From a virus, in the IMG/VR virus record IMGVR_UViG_3300046816_000538, positions 1 through 28,757 of that record: a DNA stretch of 28,757 nt. The stretch is one strand, 5' to 3'. Shown here piece after piece: positions 6,463 through 13,419 of this stretch (position 1 is the first letter of the stretch; each line of letters begins with the position of its first letter). The notes beneath the pieces were generated by a model. The model did no database searches, was not told where the DNA came from, and worked only from the letters and a program-made list of their open reading frames with translations. The position numbers and the translations under genes are program-made.

Positions 6463-6808
6463 AATCGAACTCGCTCCCACCTACCCAGGACGGCTTCGTG
6501 TAGACCGACGGAAACGGCTTCTTGGCTTCCTTCGTCGAAGGGAACGGCTTGGGCGTCGGCTTGGGCGGCACCGGGGTCGGAGTCGGAGTTGGGGTGGGCT
6601 TGGGTGTGTCCACCCATCGCAGGTGGTCCGAGACGAAGATGTAGCCGAGCACCAGGGCGATGGTGAGGGCCACGGCCACGACCACCGCAACGATGACGTT
6701 GGGCTGCTTGGCCACGGGCGCCGGCGCCGGCACCGGGGTGACGGGGATCGTCACGACGGGCGCCACGGGCGTGACCGGTGGCGTCGGGTTTGAGGGTCCA
6801 GTGGACAT
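6455..6808 (-). CDS. Pro-rich single-pass membrane protein, 117 aa
   Basis: A Pro/Val/Thr-rich N-terminal arm (1-34) precedes one strong membrane helix (about 37-58, VIVAVVVAVALTIALVLGYI). A Thr-Pro/Lys-Pro repeat (TPKPTPTPTPTPVPPKPTPK) follows and ends in an aromatic acidic tail. Extended Pro-rich stalks after a membrane anchor are typical of envelope-spanning proteins, and the next gene encodes a candidate lysin, so a spanin-like role is possible. ATG 6808 is chosen because GGGAG lies 7 bases upstream; the open frame extends to 6862 without support. Confidence 0.68.
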   Translation of the reverse strand: MSTGPSNPTPPVTPVAPVVTIPVTPVPAPAPVAKQPNVIVAVVVAVALTIALVLGYIFVSDHLRWVDTPKPTPTPTPTPVPPKPTPKPFPSTKEAKKPFPSVYTKPSWVGGSEFDYA

Positions 6809-6862
6809 GGAATGGCTCCCGGTAGAGTAAGGATGAACATCCAAAGATACTCCGGTCGCCAC

Positions 6863-7594
6863 TCAATCCGGCTCGCGTTCGCGCCTCAGCTTGAGCTTCA
6901 CCTTGGCCGAATTAAGGGCGATCCTCAGCGTCCTGGGCGCATAGCCGTACTCTTCGGCCGCATCGGCGATCGTGCGTTTCTCCGACGAAACGCGCAACAC
7001 CAGGCATTCCAGGACCGTCATCTCCTCCATCGCCTCGGCCACCTCGCCGAGCAGCTCATCCCTCTCTTCCATCTCGATCAGGGCGTCGATCGGCGACGGC
7101 TGCAAGTCCTGGACGAGCAGGCTGCCCAGGTCGGCGTGGTCCTTGGCGGTGTTGACGAGGCGCTCGGCGTCCATCCGGCTGGCCTGGTCGATGTCCCGGA
7201 ACAGGCCGGCCGAGTTGGCAGGAAGCCGGACGCACCGCGTGCGCTCCAGGACGCCCAGGAAGGTGTTTCGGATGATCCGGGCGGCGAACGTGCGGTAGTT
7301 GCCGCGATCCGGATCGTACTTGTCGTTGCGCTTCTTCAGCTCGGCCCAGCATTCGAGGAGGAGATCCTCGGGGTCGTAGCTGCTGCGCCCCTCCGGGGAG
7401 AGGGAGCGATAGAAGGCCACCACCTCCTTGACGAGGAGCTGTCCTATGGAGTTGATGCGGCGCTCGCAGTCGGCGGCGGCGGCCTCCTGGCGGTCCAGGC
7501 GCTCGCAGAGCTTGCCGTAGTGGACCAACAGCGGGTAGTCGGCGAGCCTGAAGTCTTTTACGGGGCTCCACCCGTGGCGGTGGTCTGTGGGCAA
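6863..7594 (-). CDS. Phage RNA polymerase sigma factor, 243 aa
   Basis: Residues 55-120 match sigma region 2 (YDPEDLLLECWAELKKRNDK, then RTFAARIIRNTFLGVLER). Residues about 185-238 match region 4, with a helix-turn-helix at RTIADAAEEYGYAPRTLRIA. Regions 1.1 and 3 are absent or reduced, as in small alternative sigma factors. It would redirect host RNA polymerase to phage promoters. The gene starts with TTG directly after the stop of the RusA-like gene, with GAGG 5 bases upstream. It lies at the border between recombination and lysis genes, a natural switch point for late transcription. Its promoter motif is not identified. Confidence 0.87.
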   Translation of the reverse strand: MPTDHRHGWSPVKDFRLADYPLLVHYGKLCERLDRQEAAAADCERRINSIGQLLVKEVVAFYRSLSPEGRSSYDPEDLLLECWAELKKRNDKYDPDRGNYRTFAARIIRNTFLGVLERTRCVRLPANSAGLFRDIDQASRMDAERLVNTAKDHADLGSLLVQDLQPSPIDALIEMEERDELLGEVAEAMEEMTVLECLVLRVSSEKRTIADAAEEYGYAPRTLRIALNSAKVKLKLRREREPD

Positions 7595-8095
7595 TTACGC
7601 CTCGGCGAACGGATTCTCCTCGTCTATCAATCCTACGAAGATATTCACTCCTGCGAGGTCCACATGGGACCACAGGCAGACATCTTGACCGGCCCGGACC
7701 TGAGTGTCATCCAAGAATAGTACACCCTGGATGCCGTCTTCCACCGCTTTTATCAGGTTTGTGCGATCCGCCAACTGCCTGCCCATCTTCTTCACCCGAT
7801 CCTGGGACTCGACATCCTCGAATCTGGGGATCACCAGCTTGCCGTGGAGCGATTCGTCCTTGGTGGGCAGCCCGAAACACAGTTCCAGGTAGATCGGCCC
7901 CCTGTGGGGCTCCAGGGGGCCGTATGCGGCCCTGGCCACGGCCTTCAACTCCGCCTGCCAGGCGGTCAGCTTGGGGTTCTTGCGGGCGAAGCGGCGGCCG
8001 TTCTTGGCCAGGCCGACATCCGGCGCCGACCAGGGCACCGGCCTGCCGGGCACGAAGAATTCGTAGCTCTTGGTCACGTTGATATCGATCGGCAA
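7595..8095 (-). CDS. RusA-like Holliday junction resolvase, 166 aa
   Basis: The C-terminal half has the RusA signature: DRTNLIKAVEDGIQGVLFLD followed by DTQV, holding the clustered Asp residues that bind metal. The N-terminal FFVPGRPVPWSAPDVG is also typical of RusA. RusA dimers cut four-way junctions and help resolve branched phage DNA before packaging, which fits a genome with a Rad52-like annealing protein. Length is slightly above the usual 120-150 aa. The start is TTG 8095, preceded by GGGAGG at 5 bases; open frame above it runs into palindrome copy 3. Confidence 0.88.
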   Translation of the reverse strand: MPIDINVTKSYEFFVPGRPVPWSAPDVGLAKNGRRFARKNPKLTAWQAELKAVARAAYGPLEPHRGPIYLELCFGLPTKDESLHGKLVIPRFEDVESQDRVKKMGRQLADRTNLIKAVEDGIQGVLFLDDTQVRAGQDVCLWSHVDLAGVNIFVGLIDEENPFAEA

Positions 8096-8120
8096 GGAAT
8101 CCTCCCACTGATCCGAAAGG

Positions 8121-8149
8121 TATGTGGTGCCAATTTGGCACCACATACA
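8121..8149. repeat. Dispersed palindrome copy 3
   Basis: Perfect 14-base arms around one central base, both half-sites of the GTGGTG variant. It lies between the MazG-like gene (stop at 8166) and the RusA-like gene (start 8095), 25 bases upstream of the latter. Confidence 0.93.
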
Positions 8150-8165
8150 AAACACACGCCCCCGG

Positions 8166-9128
8166 TCAGCGTGACGCCGTCGCCGGATGCCACCTATTCG
8201 GGAACTTTTTGTTGATCTTCTGCATATTCTTGCGCATCACCCCTTCCAGGGTGAAGCCGCTGAGCAGGCAGAGGGCCTGGGTCGCCTCCATGGCGACGGC
8301 CACGAGGTCGGCCATGTCCTGGCCGGAGGCGGTCTTGCCGTGCCAGCGGATCTTCTTGAAGTGGTTGCAGAGCAGACCGGCCTTGATCATGGCGGAACGG
8401 AGGATCTCGCCGGTTTCGGTCACCCAGTCCATGATGGCGGACTGGAGTTCCTGCGGCGCCATCCCGACCATCTGGAGCTTGGTCAGCCTCACGGCGTCGA
8501 TGGCCTTGGCGCCGATGTCGGCCAGGATGGCGATGTGGTTGCGGGGGATGAAGCCCTCGCTTACGGCCCCCCTCTGGCCCAGCGCGGCCTTGTCCAGCAG
8601 GTCCATCACCCACGAGGCGGTGAAGATCACGTCGCCCAGCTCGCTCTCGGCGTGGTCGCGGTTGGCCGAACGCGGGACCAGGATCGTCGGTCCCTCTTCC
8701 TCGTAGAGCTGGGCCAGCTCCGCCACCTCGCCGACGAACTCGTGGATGGCCTGGTCCAGCTCGTCGAACAGGATGGCCTTGTGCACCTCCTCAGGCGGGC
8801 ACTTGGCCACCCTCCACTCGCAGTACGCCGGCCACAGCAGGGGCTCGGGGTACACGTCGTCAGGGCTCAAGGAAGTCGCAGGCGGCCGGATCGGGATGGT
8901 AGCCGGCTCCGGAGATGCAGGCGGTTCCGGCGTCTTCGCAGGTTCCGCCGATGCCGGCCCGGAGGAGGGCTGGGGGTTCGCCGGGAGTATAGACATAGAA
9001 CTCGTCGAAACCTCTTCGGTAGGCGGCGGCTCCTGTCTCGCAGGAACCACCTGAATCGGACTCCCCGGCCCCACGCTCACCGCACGGCGCAATCGGATCG
9101 GCCGCGCATCCTTCAGGTTTTCCGGCAT
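8166..9128 (-). CDS. MazG-like nucleotide pyrophosphohydrolase with Pro-rich N-terminus, 320 aa
   Basis: The catalytic pattern is E134-VA-E137, 25 residues, then E163-LG-D166, the ExxE(12-28)ExxD metal site of all-alpha NTP pyrophosphohydrolases. The C-terminal VMRKNMQKINKKFPNRW is the usual MazG end. These enzymes hydrolyse NTPs or dNTPs to monophosphates; phage versions are thought to affect nucleotide pools or (p)ppGpp. Residues 25-97 are a Pro/Ser/Glu-rich linker absent from ordinary MazG. ATG 9128 is supported by GGAG 7 bases upstream. The first 89 codons overlap the HTH gene (8860-9336) in another frame. ATG 8996 would avoid part of the overlap but lacks such support. Confidence 0.82.
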   Translation of the reverse strand: MPENLKDARPIRLRRAVSVGPGSPIQVVPARQEPPPTEEVSTSSMSILPANPQPSSGPASAEPAKTPEPPASPEPATIPIRPPATSLSPDDVYPEPLLWPAYCEWRVAKCPPEEVHKAILFDELDQAIHEFVGEVAELAQLYEEEGPTILVPRSANRDHAESELGDVIFTASWVMDLLDKAALGQRGAVSEGFIPRNHIAILADIGAKAIDAVRLTKLQMVGMAPQELQSAIMDWVTETGEILRSAMIKAGLLCNHFKKIRWHGKTASGQDMADLVAVAMEATQALCLLSGFTLEGVMRKNMQKINKKFPNRWHPATASR

Positions 9129-9336
9129 CGAGCTTCTCCAGGATGGTCTTGTATTCGGGCTTGGCGGACAGCCAGTTGATCAACGATTGCCGGTCCACCC
9201 TGCGGTGGCCGGTGTTGCCGGGGTTGCGATGGCCGGGCAGATGGCCAGAGTCTATCCAGTGGCACACAGCCCTCTGCTGCACGCCGAACAGGTCGGCCAC
9301 ATCCTTTGTCGTCAGGAATGGTTTACTTATCAACAT
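8860..9336 (-). CDS. HTH (MerR/excisionase-type) DNA-binding protein, 158 aa
   Basis: Residues 8-56 (LTTKDVADLFGVQQRAVCHW, then HRRVDRQSLINWL) form a MerR/excisionase-like winged helix that binds DNA. The rest is Gly/Ala/Cys-rich low-complexity sequence that overlaps the MazG-like frame for 269 bases. It could be a functional tail or simply the remnant reading of the overlap. ATG 9336 has GGAGG 6 bases upstream. It overlaps the preceding 59-aa gene by 14 bases. Possible roles are transcription regulator or DNA architectural protein; it is one candidate reader of the dispersed palindromes. Confidence 0.75.
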   Translation of the reverse strand: MLISKPFLTTKDVADLFGVQQRAVCHWIDSGHLPGHRNPGNTGHRRVDRQSLINWLSAKPEYKTILEKLDAGKPEGCAADPIAPCGERGAGESDSGGSCETGAAAYRRGFDEFYVYTPGEPPALLRAGIGGTCEDAGTACISGAGYHPDPAACDFLEP

Positions 9337-9502
9337 TCTTGTCCTCCAGGACGTGATAGTCCCAATCGACCATGGCCAGGACGGCCTCCTTCGCCTGTCT
9401 CAGAACGTATTCGTCATCCACGCATTTCCCGAATGAATTCGTTATCACGACCACCATCGAGTCCTTGGATTCTCCTATCTGTGCCTTCACCAGAATCCTC
9501 AT
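9323..9502 (-). CDS. Small hypothetical protein, 59 aa
   Basis: Not recognised. It begins at ATG 9502, sharing one base with the helicase stop (TGATG), with AAGGAG 10 bases upstream, and ends inside the HTH gene start, so it is part of a translationally coupled chain. The sequence is compact and mixed alpha/beta (MRILVKAQIG, then VVVITNSFGK and YVLRQAKEAVLAMVDWDY). No Cys pairs, membrane segment or signal peptide is present. An open frame running further upstream is a shadow of the helicase gene. Confidence 0.65.
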   Translation of the reverse strand: MRILVKAQIGESKDSMVVVITNSFGKCVDDEYVLRQAKEAVLAMVDWDYHVLEDKNVDK

Positions 9503-12066
9503 CAGAAAAACTCTCCTTGCTTCAAGACGTTCTGCGCGATGATTGACGCCGCGTCCTTCCTCGATACCGTCCTGGCCTGCTCCTCGTTCACGCCCTTGGC
9601 CAGCAGCTCCTTCACCTGCTGGTGCGAGGCAAGCCCCTTCTTCTCCCGCGACTCCAGCTTGCCGAGCAGCCGGCTGGCACCGTAGAGGTTCATCTTCTCG
9701 GCCCCATCCACGCCCAGCTTCTTGAGCCTGGCCACCTGGAATGGCGTGGCCGGGCCGCAGCGATAGGGGTCGAAGTCCTTGCCCTTCCTCACCCCGATGT
9801 CGAGCACCTTCCCCACCCCGAACGGGCTGTTGTCGGTGTGGGCGTAGATCTCCGTGTGCTTGCCCGTGTAGTTGACCGAGATCACTCGGGCCTGGTGGAG
9901 ATCCCACTCGATCTCCCTCAGCTCCCGGAGGATGTCGATGTCCTGATTGCGCTCGTCGGCCTTCCGTTCGCGGTGGACCCTGGTCCGGTCGTTGAGGATG
10001 TCCAGGGCGTCCTTCGAGAAGCCCTCCGAGAACAGCATGGCCGGGATGTCGAGTTCCCTCGACGAATCGTCCTGCTGCCAGTCTAGATCCAAGACGAGGC
10101 AGTTAGAGACTAGAAGTCCTTCGACAGTGAAGCGATGACGGGGTCCGGCGTTGAGAATGTCCCATACACGCCTTTCGGCTTGAACGAAGGGCTGTTGAAT
10201 CTCTCCACGATCTCCTCGTCCGTTAGGCCGCGTCCCACCAGTCGCCTCAGCGTGGAGTCCGAGTACCGAACTTCCGGATGACGGACCCTGAACTCGTGTA
10301 TCTTCGAGTTCACCCTCCTTTTCCTCGTGTTTGAAGTGTTTTGCGATCTGGTCGCGTATCTCAGGTTGCCCGGCTCGTAGTGGCCGTTGTTGTCGATCCG
10401 GTCTATCTCCATGCTCTTGTGCAAACCAAGGGTCGATTGAACCCATAGGCACATCTCCGAGACCGAAGAAAACCGGAATTCTATCCCTCTGCCGCCGTAC
10501 TGCTGGTACGACGATGCGTTCGGATTGCAGCACCTCTGCTGGGCGGACATGGCCCTCCTGTAAAGCCATTTCGGAAACCGTGTCGGGTGGGAGCATTTGG
10601 TGCATCCTGCCTGCCCGTGCTCGATCGAGTGGAGTTGCCTCAGTTTCACCTCCTTGCAGTGGATGCATTCCGTCCAGATCATCGGCTTCGGATTCCTGAC
10701 GATCTCCGTAGAAGCGATTCTCAGATTCCCGAATTGGCGTCCCACCAATCCCGGCAACAGCAATTCCAAGTTCCTTCTCTTGGCACTCACGAAATGTCCT
10801 CCAGCCGTGTCTTGTCCAGACTTTGTGGTCAGGTGTGGCTGTCAATCTAGCATAGGATATTACTTCCTGTTTGCCTTTGCAGATTGCGCCGGAATGGCTG
10901 ACGAATTCGCAGCCATCCCAGACCCTCATCGCCGTTGTCACGTTCTCGATCGGAACGAGACCACGATCCGTGAGGACCCTCTGGCCTTCTGCAATGCAAT
11001 CGGTTTTTCCGGCCGAAGTGCACAATCGGGTGCCGCGCCCCACCATCTGGCAGGCTTTGTAGCGCTTCTTGGTGGGCCGGGCGATCACCACGCAGCTCGT
11101 GGCGGGGTTGTCCCAGCCTTCCACGAGGAGGTCGCAGCTCACGATGACCTGCGTCTCCATCGCCTTGTAGCGTGCGAGCCTCTGCTTGCGGACATCCTTG
11201 GTGATGCCGAACTTGCCGGCGGCGCCAGCAACGTACTCGGCCTTCCTGCCCATCGCCACCAGCATGTCGGCCACCATGTGGGCGGAGCCGACGTCGGGCG
11301 TGAACACCACCGTCTGGCGGTCGCCCACGTTGGCGTGGATCTGGTAGGCCAGCTTCTCTATGGCGGGGCTCAGTCGCTCGGCGAGATCTCCCAGATTGTA
11401 ATCTCCGCCAGTGGTCCGGATGTGTCGCAGATCAACTGGAACCTCGATTCGCCGGATCTTGACAGGAACAAGATGTCCATCTTCGATGGCGCTTCGCAGT
11501 CGCATCTGATAACCGACAGATCCAAAAACCTGAGATAGACTGCCTGTGGCTCCGTCGGGGGTGGCAGTGAGACCAAGAAGGTAGTAATCCTGGAAGTGGC
11601 CGAGGACGGATTTGTAGCTGGCTGCTGCGGCATGATGCGCCTCGTCGATGATGATGAGACCGAACCTGTCCGGCCGGAAACTCCCGGCCAGCCTTTCGTC
11701 GTAGAGCGACTGCACGGAGGCCACCACCACCTCAGGCTCCTTGCCGTGGGACCTCACGAACTCGCGCTCGGATTGCCCGCCCATCTCGATGGCGGTGGAG
11801 AAGCCGAAGGCGTTGACGTAGGTGTTGGTGGCCTGCTCGATCAGCTCGGTACGGTGGGCGATGAACAGCACGCCACGGCCGAACTCCTCGATCATGTACT
11901 TGCTGATCAGCCCGGAGGTGATGGTCTTGCCCGTGCCGGTGGGCAGGCACAGCATCACGCCCTGGCAGCCCGCCTCCCACTTCTTGGCCACGCCGCACAG
12001 GGCGTCGATCTGATAGTCCTTTCGCTCGATGCTGGGCGGTAGCTCGATCTCCCTTGGGTCCTTCAC
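9502..12066 (-). CDS. SF2 (UvsW/DEAD-like) helicase precursor with intein, 854 aa
   Basis: Helicase motifs in order: Walker A GTGKT (44-48), DEAH (141-144), TATP (167-170) and QMVGRGTR (340-347, motif VI). These define an SF2 DNA/RNA helicase of the UvsW/RecG-like repair and recombination type. A 299-residue intein (Cys357-Asn655) interrupts it just after motif VI; splicing would give a protein of about 555 aa with Cys656 as the +1 residue. The GTG start at 12066 is chosen because GGAG lies 7 bases upstream; frames above it enter palindrome copy 4. The gene heads a coupled chain with the 59-aa, HTH and MazG-like genes. A separate HNH gene lies inside the intein in another frame. Confidence 0.88.
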   Translation of the reverse strand: MKDPREIELPPSIERKDYQIDALCGVAKKWEAGCQGVMLCLPTGTGKTITSGLISKYMIEEFGRGVLFIAHRTELIEQATNTYVNAFGFSTAIEMGGQSEREFVRSHGKEPEVVVASVQSLYDERLAGSFRPDRFGLIIIDEAHHAAAASYKSVLGHFQDYYLLGLTATPDGATGSLSQVFGSVGYQMRLRSAIEDGHLVPVKIRRIEVPVDLRHIRTTGGDYNLGDLAERLSPAIEKLAYQIHANVGDRQTVVFTPDVGSAHMVADMLVAMGRKAEYVAGAAGKFGITKDVRKQRLARYKAMETQVIVSCDLLVEGWDNPATSCVVIARPTKKRYKACQMVGRGTRLCTSAGKTDCIAEGQRVLTDRGLVPIENVTTAMRVWDGCEFVSHSGAICKGKQEVISYARLTATPDHKVWTRHGWRTFRECQEKELGIAVAGIGGTPIRESENRFYGDRQESEADDLDGMHPLQGGETEATPLDRARAGRMHQMLPPDTVSEMALQEGHVRPAEVLQSERIVVPAVRRQRDRIPVFFGLGDVPMGSIDPWFAQEHGDRPDRQQRPLRAGQPEIRDQIAKHFKHEEKEGELEDTRVQGPSSGSSVLGLHAEATGGTRPNGRGDRGEIQQPFVQAERRVWDILNAGPRHRFTVEGLLVSNCLVLDLDWQQDDSSRELDIPAMLFSEGFSKDALDILNDRTRVHRERKADERNQDIDILRELREIEWDLHQARVISVNYTGKHTEIYAHTDNSPFGVGKVLDIGVRKGKDFDPYRCGPATPFQVARLKKLGVDGAEKMNLYGASRLLGKLESREKKGLASHQQVKELLAKGVNEEQARTVSRKDAASIIAQNVLKQGEFF
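10110..10790 (-). CDS. HNH homing endonuclease-like gene nested in the intein, 226 aa
   Basis: It is read in the +1 frame relative to the helicase/intein, same strand. It has a zinc-binding pair set (C42, C45, C63, C66) and the phage HNH endonuclease core: RAMSAQQRCCNPNASSYQQY, then GGRGIEF, EIDRIDNNGHYEPGNLRYAT and NTSNTRKR. A helix-turn-helix-like end (YSDSTLRRLVGRGLTDEEIV) probably contacts DNA. GTG 10790 has a perfect GGAGG 7 bases upstream, formed from the intein codons for Trp-Arg of block B. Its stop lies 8 bases before the end of the intein, so it also overlaps blocks F and G. It would cut intein-free alleles and drive homing. Confidence 0.86.
   Translation of the reverse strand: MSAKRRNLELLLPGLVGRQFGNLRIASTEIVRNPKPMIWTECIHCKEVKLRQLHSIEHGQAGCTKCSHPTRFPKWLYRRAMSAQQRCCNPNASSYQQYGGRGIEFRFSSVSEMCLWVQSTLGLHKSMEIDRIDNNGHYEPGNLRYATRSQNTSNTRKRRVNSKIHEFRVRHPEVRYSDSTLRRLVGRGLTDEEIVERFNSPSFKPKGVYGTFSTPDPVIASLSKDF
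10798..10802 (-). promoter_or_regulatory. Embedded ribosome binding site of the nested HNH gene
   Basis: GGAGG on the minus strand, 7 bases before the GTG start of the HNH gene. The same bases encode Trp-Arg (TGG AGG) in intein block B. This site shows the nested frame can be translated on its own. Confidence 0.8.
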
Positions 12067-12088
12067 ATCCCGGCTCCATAGGTGGGAA

Positions 12089-12123
12089 AAGCCATGTGGT
12101 GCCAAATTGGCACCACATGGCTT
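12089..12123. repeat. Dispersed palindrome copy 4, with changed outer arms
   Basis: Perfect 17-base arms around a central A (12106). The core matches the other copies (GTGGTG type), but the outer part is AAGCCATG paired with CATGGCTT instead of GGTATG/CATACC. Both arms changed together, so pairing is preserved. It lies between the ParB-like gene (stop 12148) and the helicase start (12066). Confidence 0.93.
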
Positions 12124-12147
12124 CGTATGAGTCCGATCAATATCCTG

Positions 12148-13362
12148 TTACTTGCTATCCACCTTCAGGCGGTAGCCGCCGCCGACGCAGGCGGTGCAGG
12201 CCACCATGATGTCTTTCCCGTTGGTATCCTGGCCCGGCACCTGGCCGGCGCCCTTGCACTTGAAGCACACCTCCCAGTCGCTGGGATGCTTGGCGTTGAC
12301 CAGGCCGTTGAGCCGGTTGAAGAAGTGGCCGTTGCCGCCGTTAGTGTCCTTGGCCTCGGCCAGCGCCTTCTTCACCGACACCCTCAGCCGGACGATTGCA
12401 TCGGCCGTCCTGCGGTAGAGGATGGCGTCCTTCGAGAACGCGCTACGCTTGCGCCCAGGCCCGCTCAGGAGCTTGAGGATGCCGCCGCAGAACTGGCCGA
12501 GCCACTCCTCGTCGGTCATATCCACTTCGGTGGCCAACTTCTTCCTGGGCGGCTTGACCGTGGAGCCCGGCTTCTTGGCGGCCTTCTCCTTGACCTTGTT
12601 CGCCACCCGCAGCGCCTCTTCGTGATCCGTGCCGCTGACGATCAGCTTGACCGCCGTGTCGATCGCGGCCTTGTCCTCCAGGTCGGCCAGCTTGTCATAG
12701 GTGGCCTCCTTCACGTCGTGCTTGGCCAGGAGGTTGAAGTGGTCGTGGTCCAGGTGGCTGGCCCGCTTCGTCAGCCTCTGGGCGGTACGCAGGCTGATCT
12801 CGCCGTTGCTCATGTCCTGGATCAGCTTCGGGAATGACTTCGGCTTGGGGTTGGCCTCGATCACTTCTTCCCGGATCTGCTCCTTTTCCTGCTCGGACAA
12901 TTCCTTGCCCGACTCCGCCTCGGCCTCCTCCACCTTCCTGCGTACGTCGTACTCGATCGCCACGTTCGTGGCCCGCGTGCCGTCGGGGTTCTTGGAGTCG
13001 TAGATCCGCTTCAGGTCCACGAGGGCCTTCTGGGACTGCACGTCGGTCAGCGGGTTTCGCATCAGGTTTTCGCTGATCTCGACCGCCCTGGCCTCGTCGT
13101 CGGTCATGCTATCGGGGGCGATCTTGCAGTTCATCTCGGGACGCTTCAGGATCTGGAACCACGAATAAACCCTGTGCATGCCGGCGATCAACCTAAACCT
13201 GTCAGGCTGGCCCGGGATGGGCCGCACGATCGGGTCCTGGAGCACGCCCACCTGTTCCATGTTCTCGGCCAGCGACTCGCAGAATGCTCGCGAGAAGGTG
13301 CGATGATCCGGATTCGGCTGATCCATGACGATCTGTTCGCGCCTGAGGCTTTGGACCTTCAT
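12148..13362 (-). CDS. ParB-like protein with C-terminal zinc finger, 404 aa
   Basis: Residues 1-110 are a ParB/sulfiredoxin-like domain: LAENMEQVGVLQDPIVRP, AGMHRVYSWF (the GxHR box, 60-66) and ISENLMRNPLTDVQ. A central region with EISLRTAQRLTKRASHLDHD may be helix-turn-helix. Lys-rich linkers follow. The end has a zinc motif CFKCKGAG...CTACVGGG (C366, C369, C389, C392) like DnaJ repeats. Phage ParB-like proteins may act as CTPase clamps, nucleases or transcription regulators. ATG 13362 has GGAG 6 bases upstream. Palindrome copies 4 and 5 flank the gene, making them candidate binding sites. The leader is long (about 400 bases, with hairpins). Confidence 0.83.
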   Translation of the reverse strand: MKVQSLRREQIVMDQPNPDHRTFSRAFCESLAENMEQVGVLQDPIVRPIPGQPDRFRLIAGMHRVYSWFQILKRPEMNCKIAPDSMTDDEARAVEISENLMRNPLTDVQSQKALVDLKRIYDSKNPDGTRATNVAIEYDVRRKVEEAEAESGKELSEQEKEQIREEVIEANPKPKSFPKLIQDMSNGEISLRTAQRLTKRASHLDHDHFNLLAKHDVKEATYDKLADLEDKAAIDTAVKLIVSGTDHEEALRVANKVKEKAAKKPGSTVKPPRKKLATEVDMTDEEWLGQFCGGILKLLSGPGRKRSAFSKDAILYRRTADAIVRLRVSVKKALAEAKDTNGGNGHFFNRLNGLVNAKHPSDWEVCFKCKGAGQVPGQDTNGKDIMVACTACVGGGYRLKVDSK

Positions 13363-13419
13363 CTGTGTCTCCGGTGTGTTTTTGTACCTGCTGGACTTCC
13401 CAACCGTAGACCCGGTTTT

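Larger units (their letters stand above)
10102..10998 (-). mobile_element. Intein inserted in the helicase gene
   Basis: Block A: CIAEGQRVLTDRGLVPIE at the N-terminal splice site (Cys1). Block B: LTATPDHKVWTRHGW (TxxH with the conserved His). Blocks F/G: VWDILNAGPRHRFTVEG, then LLVSN and +1 Cys. The penultimate residue is Ser instead of His, a variation seen in some active inteins. The roughly 200 residues between blocks B and F have no recognisable endonuclease motifs in this frame; the endonuclease is encoded in the +1 frame over the same DNA. The insertion site is a conserved position next to motif VI, as inteins prefer. Confidence 0.9.

Noticed and set aside
9323-9907. 194-codon frame extending the 59-aa gene upstream
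   Set aside because: The upstream part is an out-of-frame reading of the helicase 3' end; ATG 9502 has a ribosome binding site and couples to the helicase stop.
10110-10998. Sequencing frameshift that split a normal intein endonuclease fusion
   Set aside because: Blocks A/B and F/G are in the same frame with no stop between them, and the HNH frame has its own ribosome binding site, start and stop. Two compensating errors would be needed, and the HNH frame overlaps blocks F and G.
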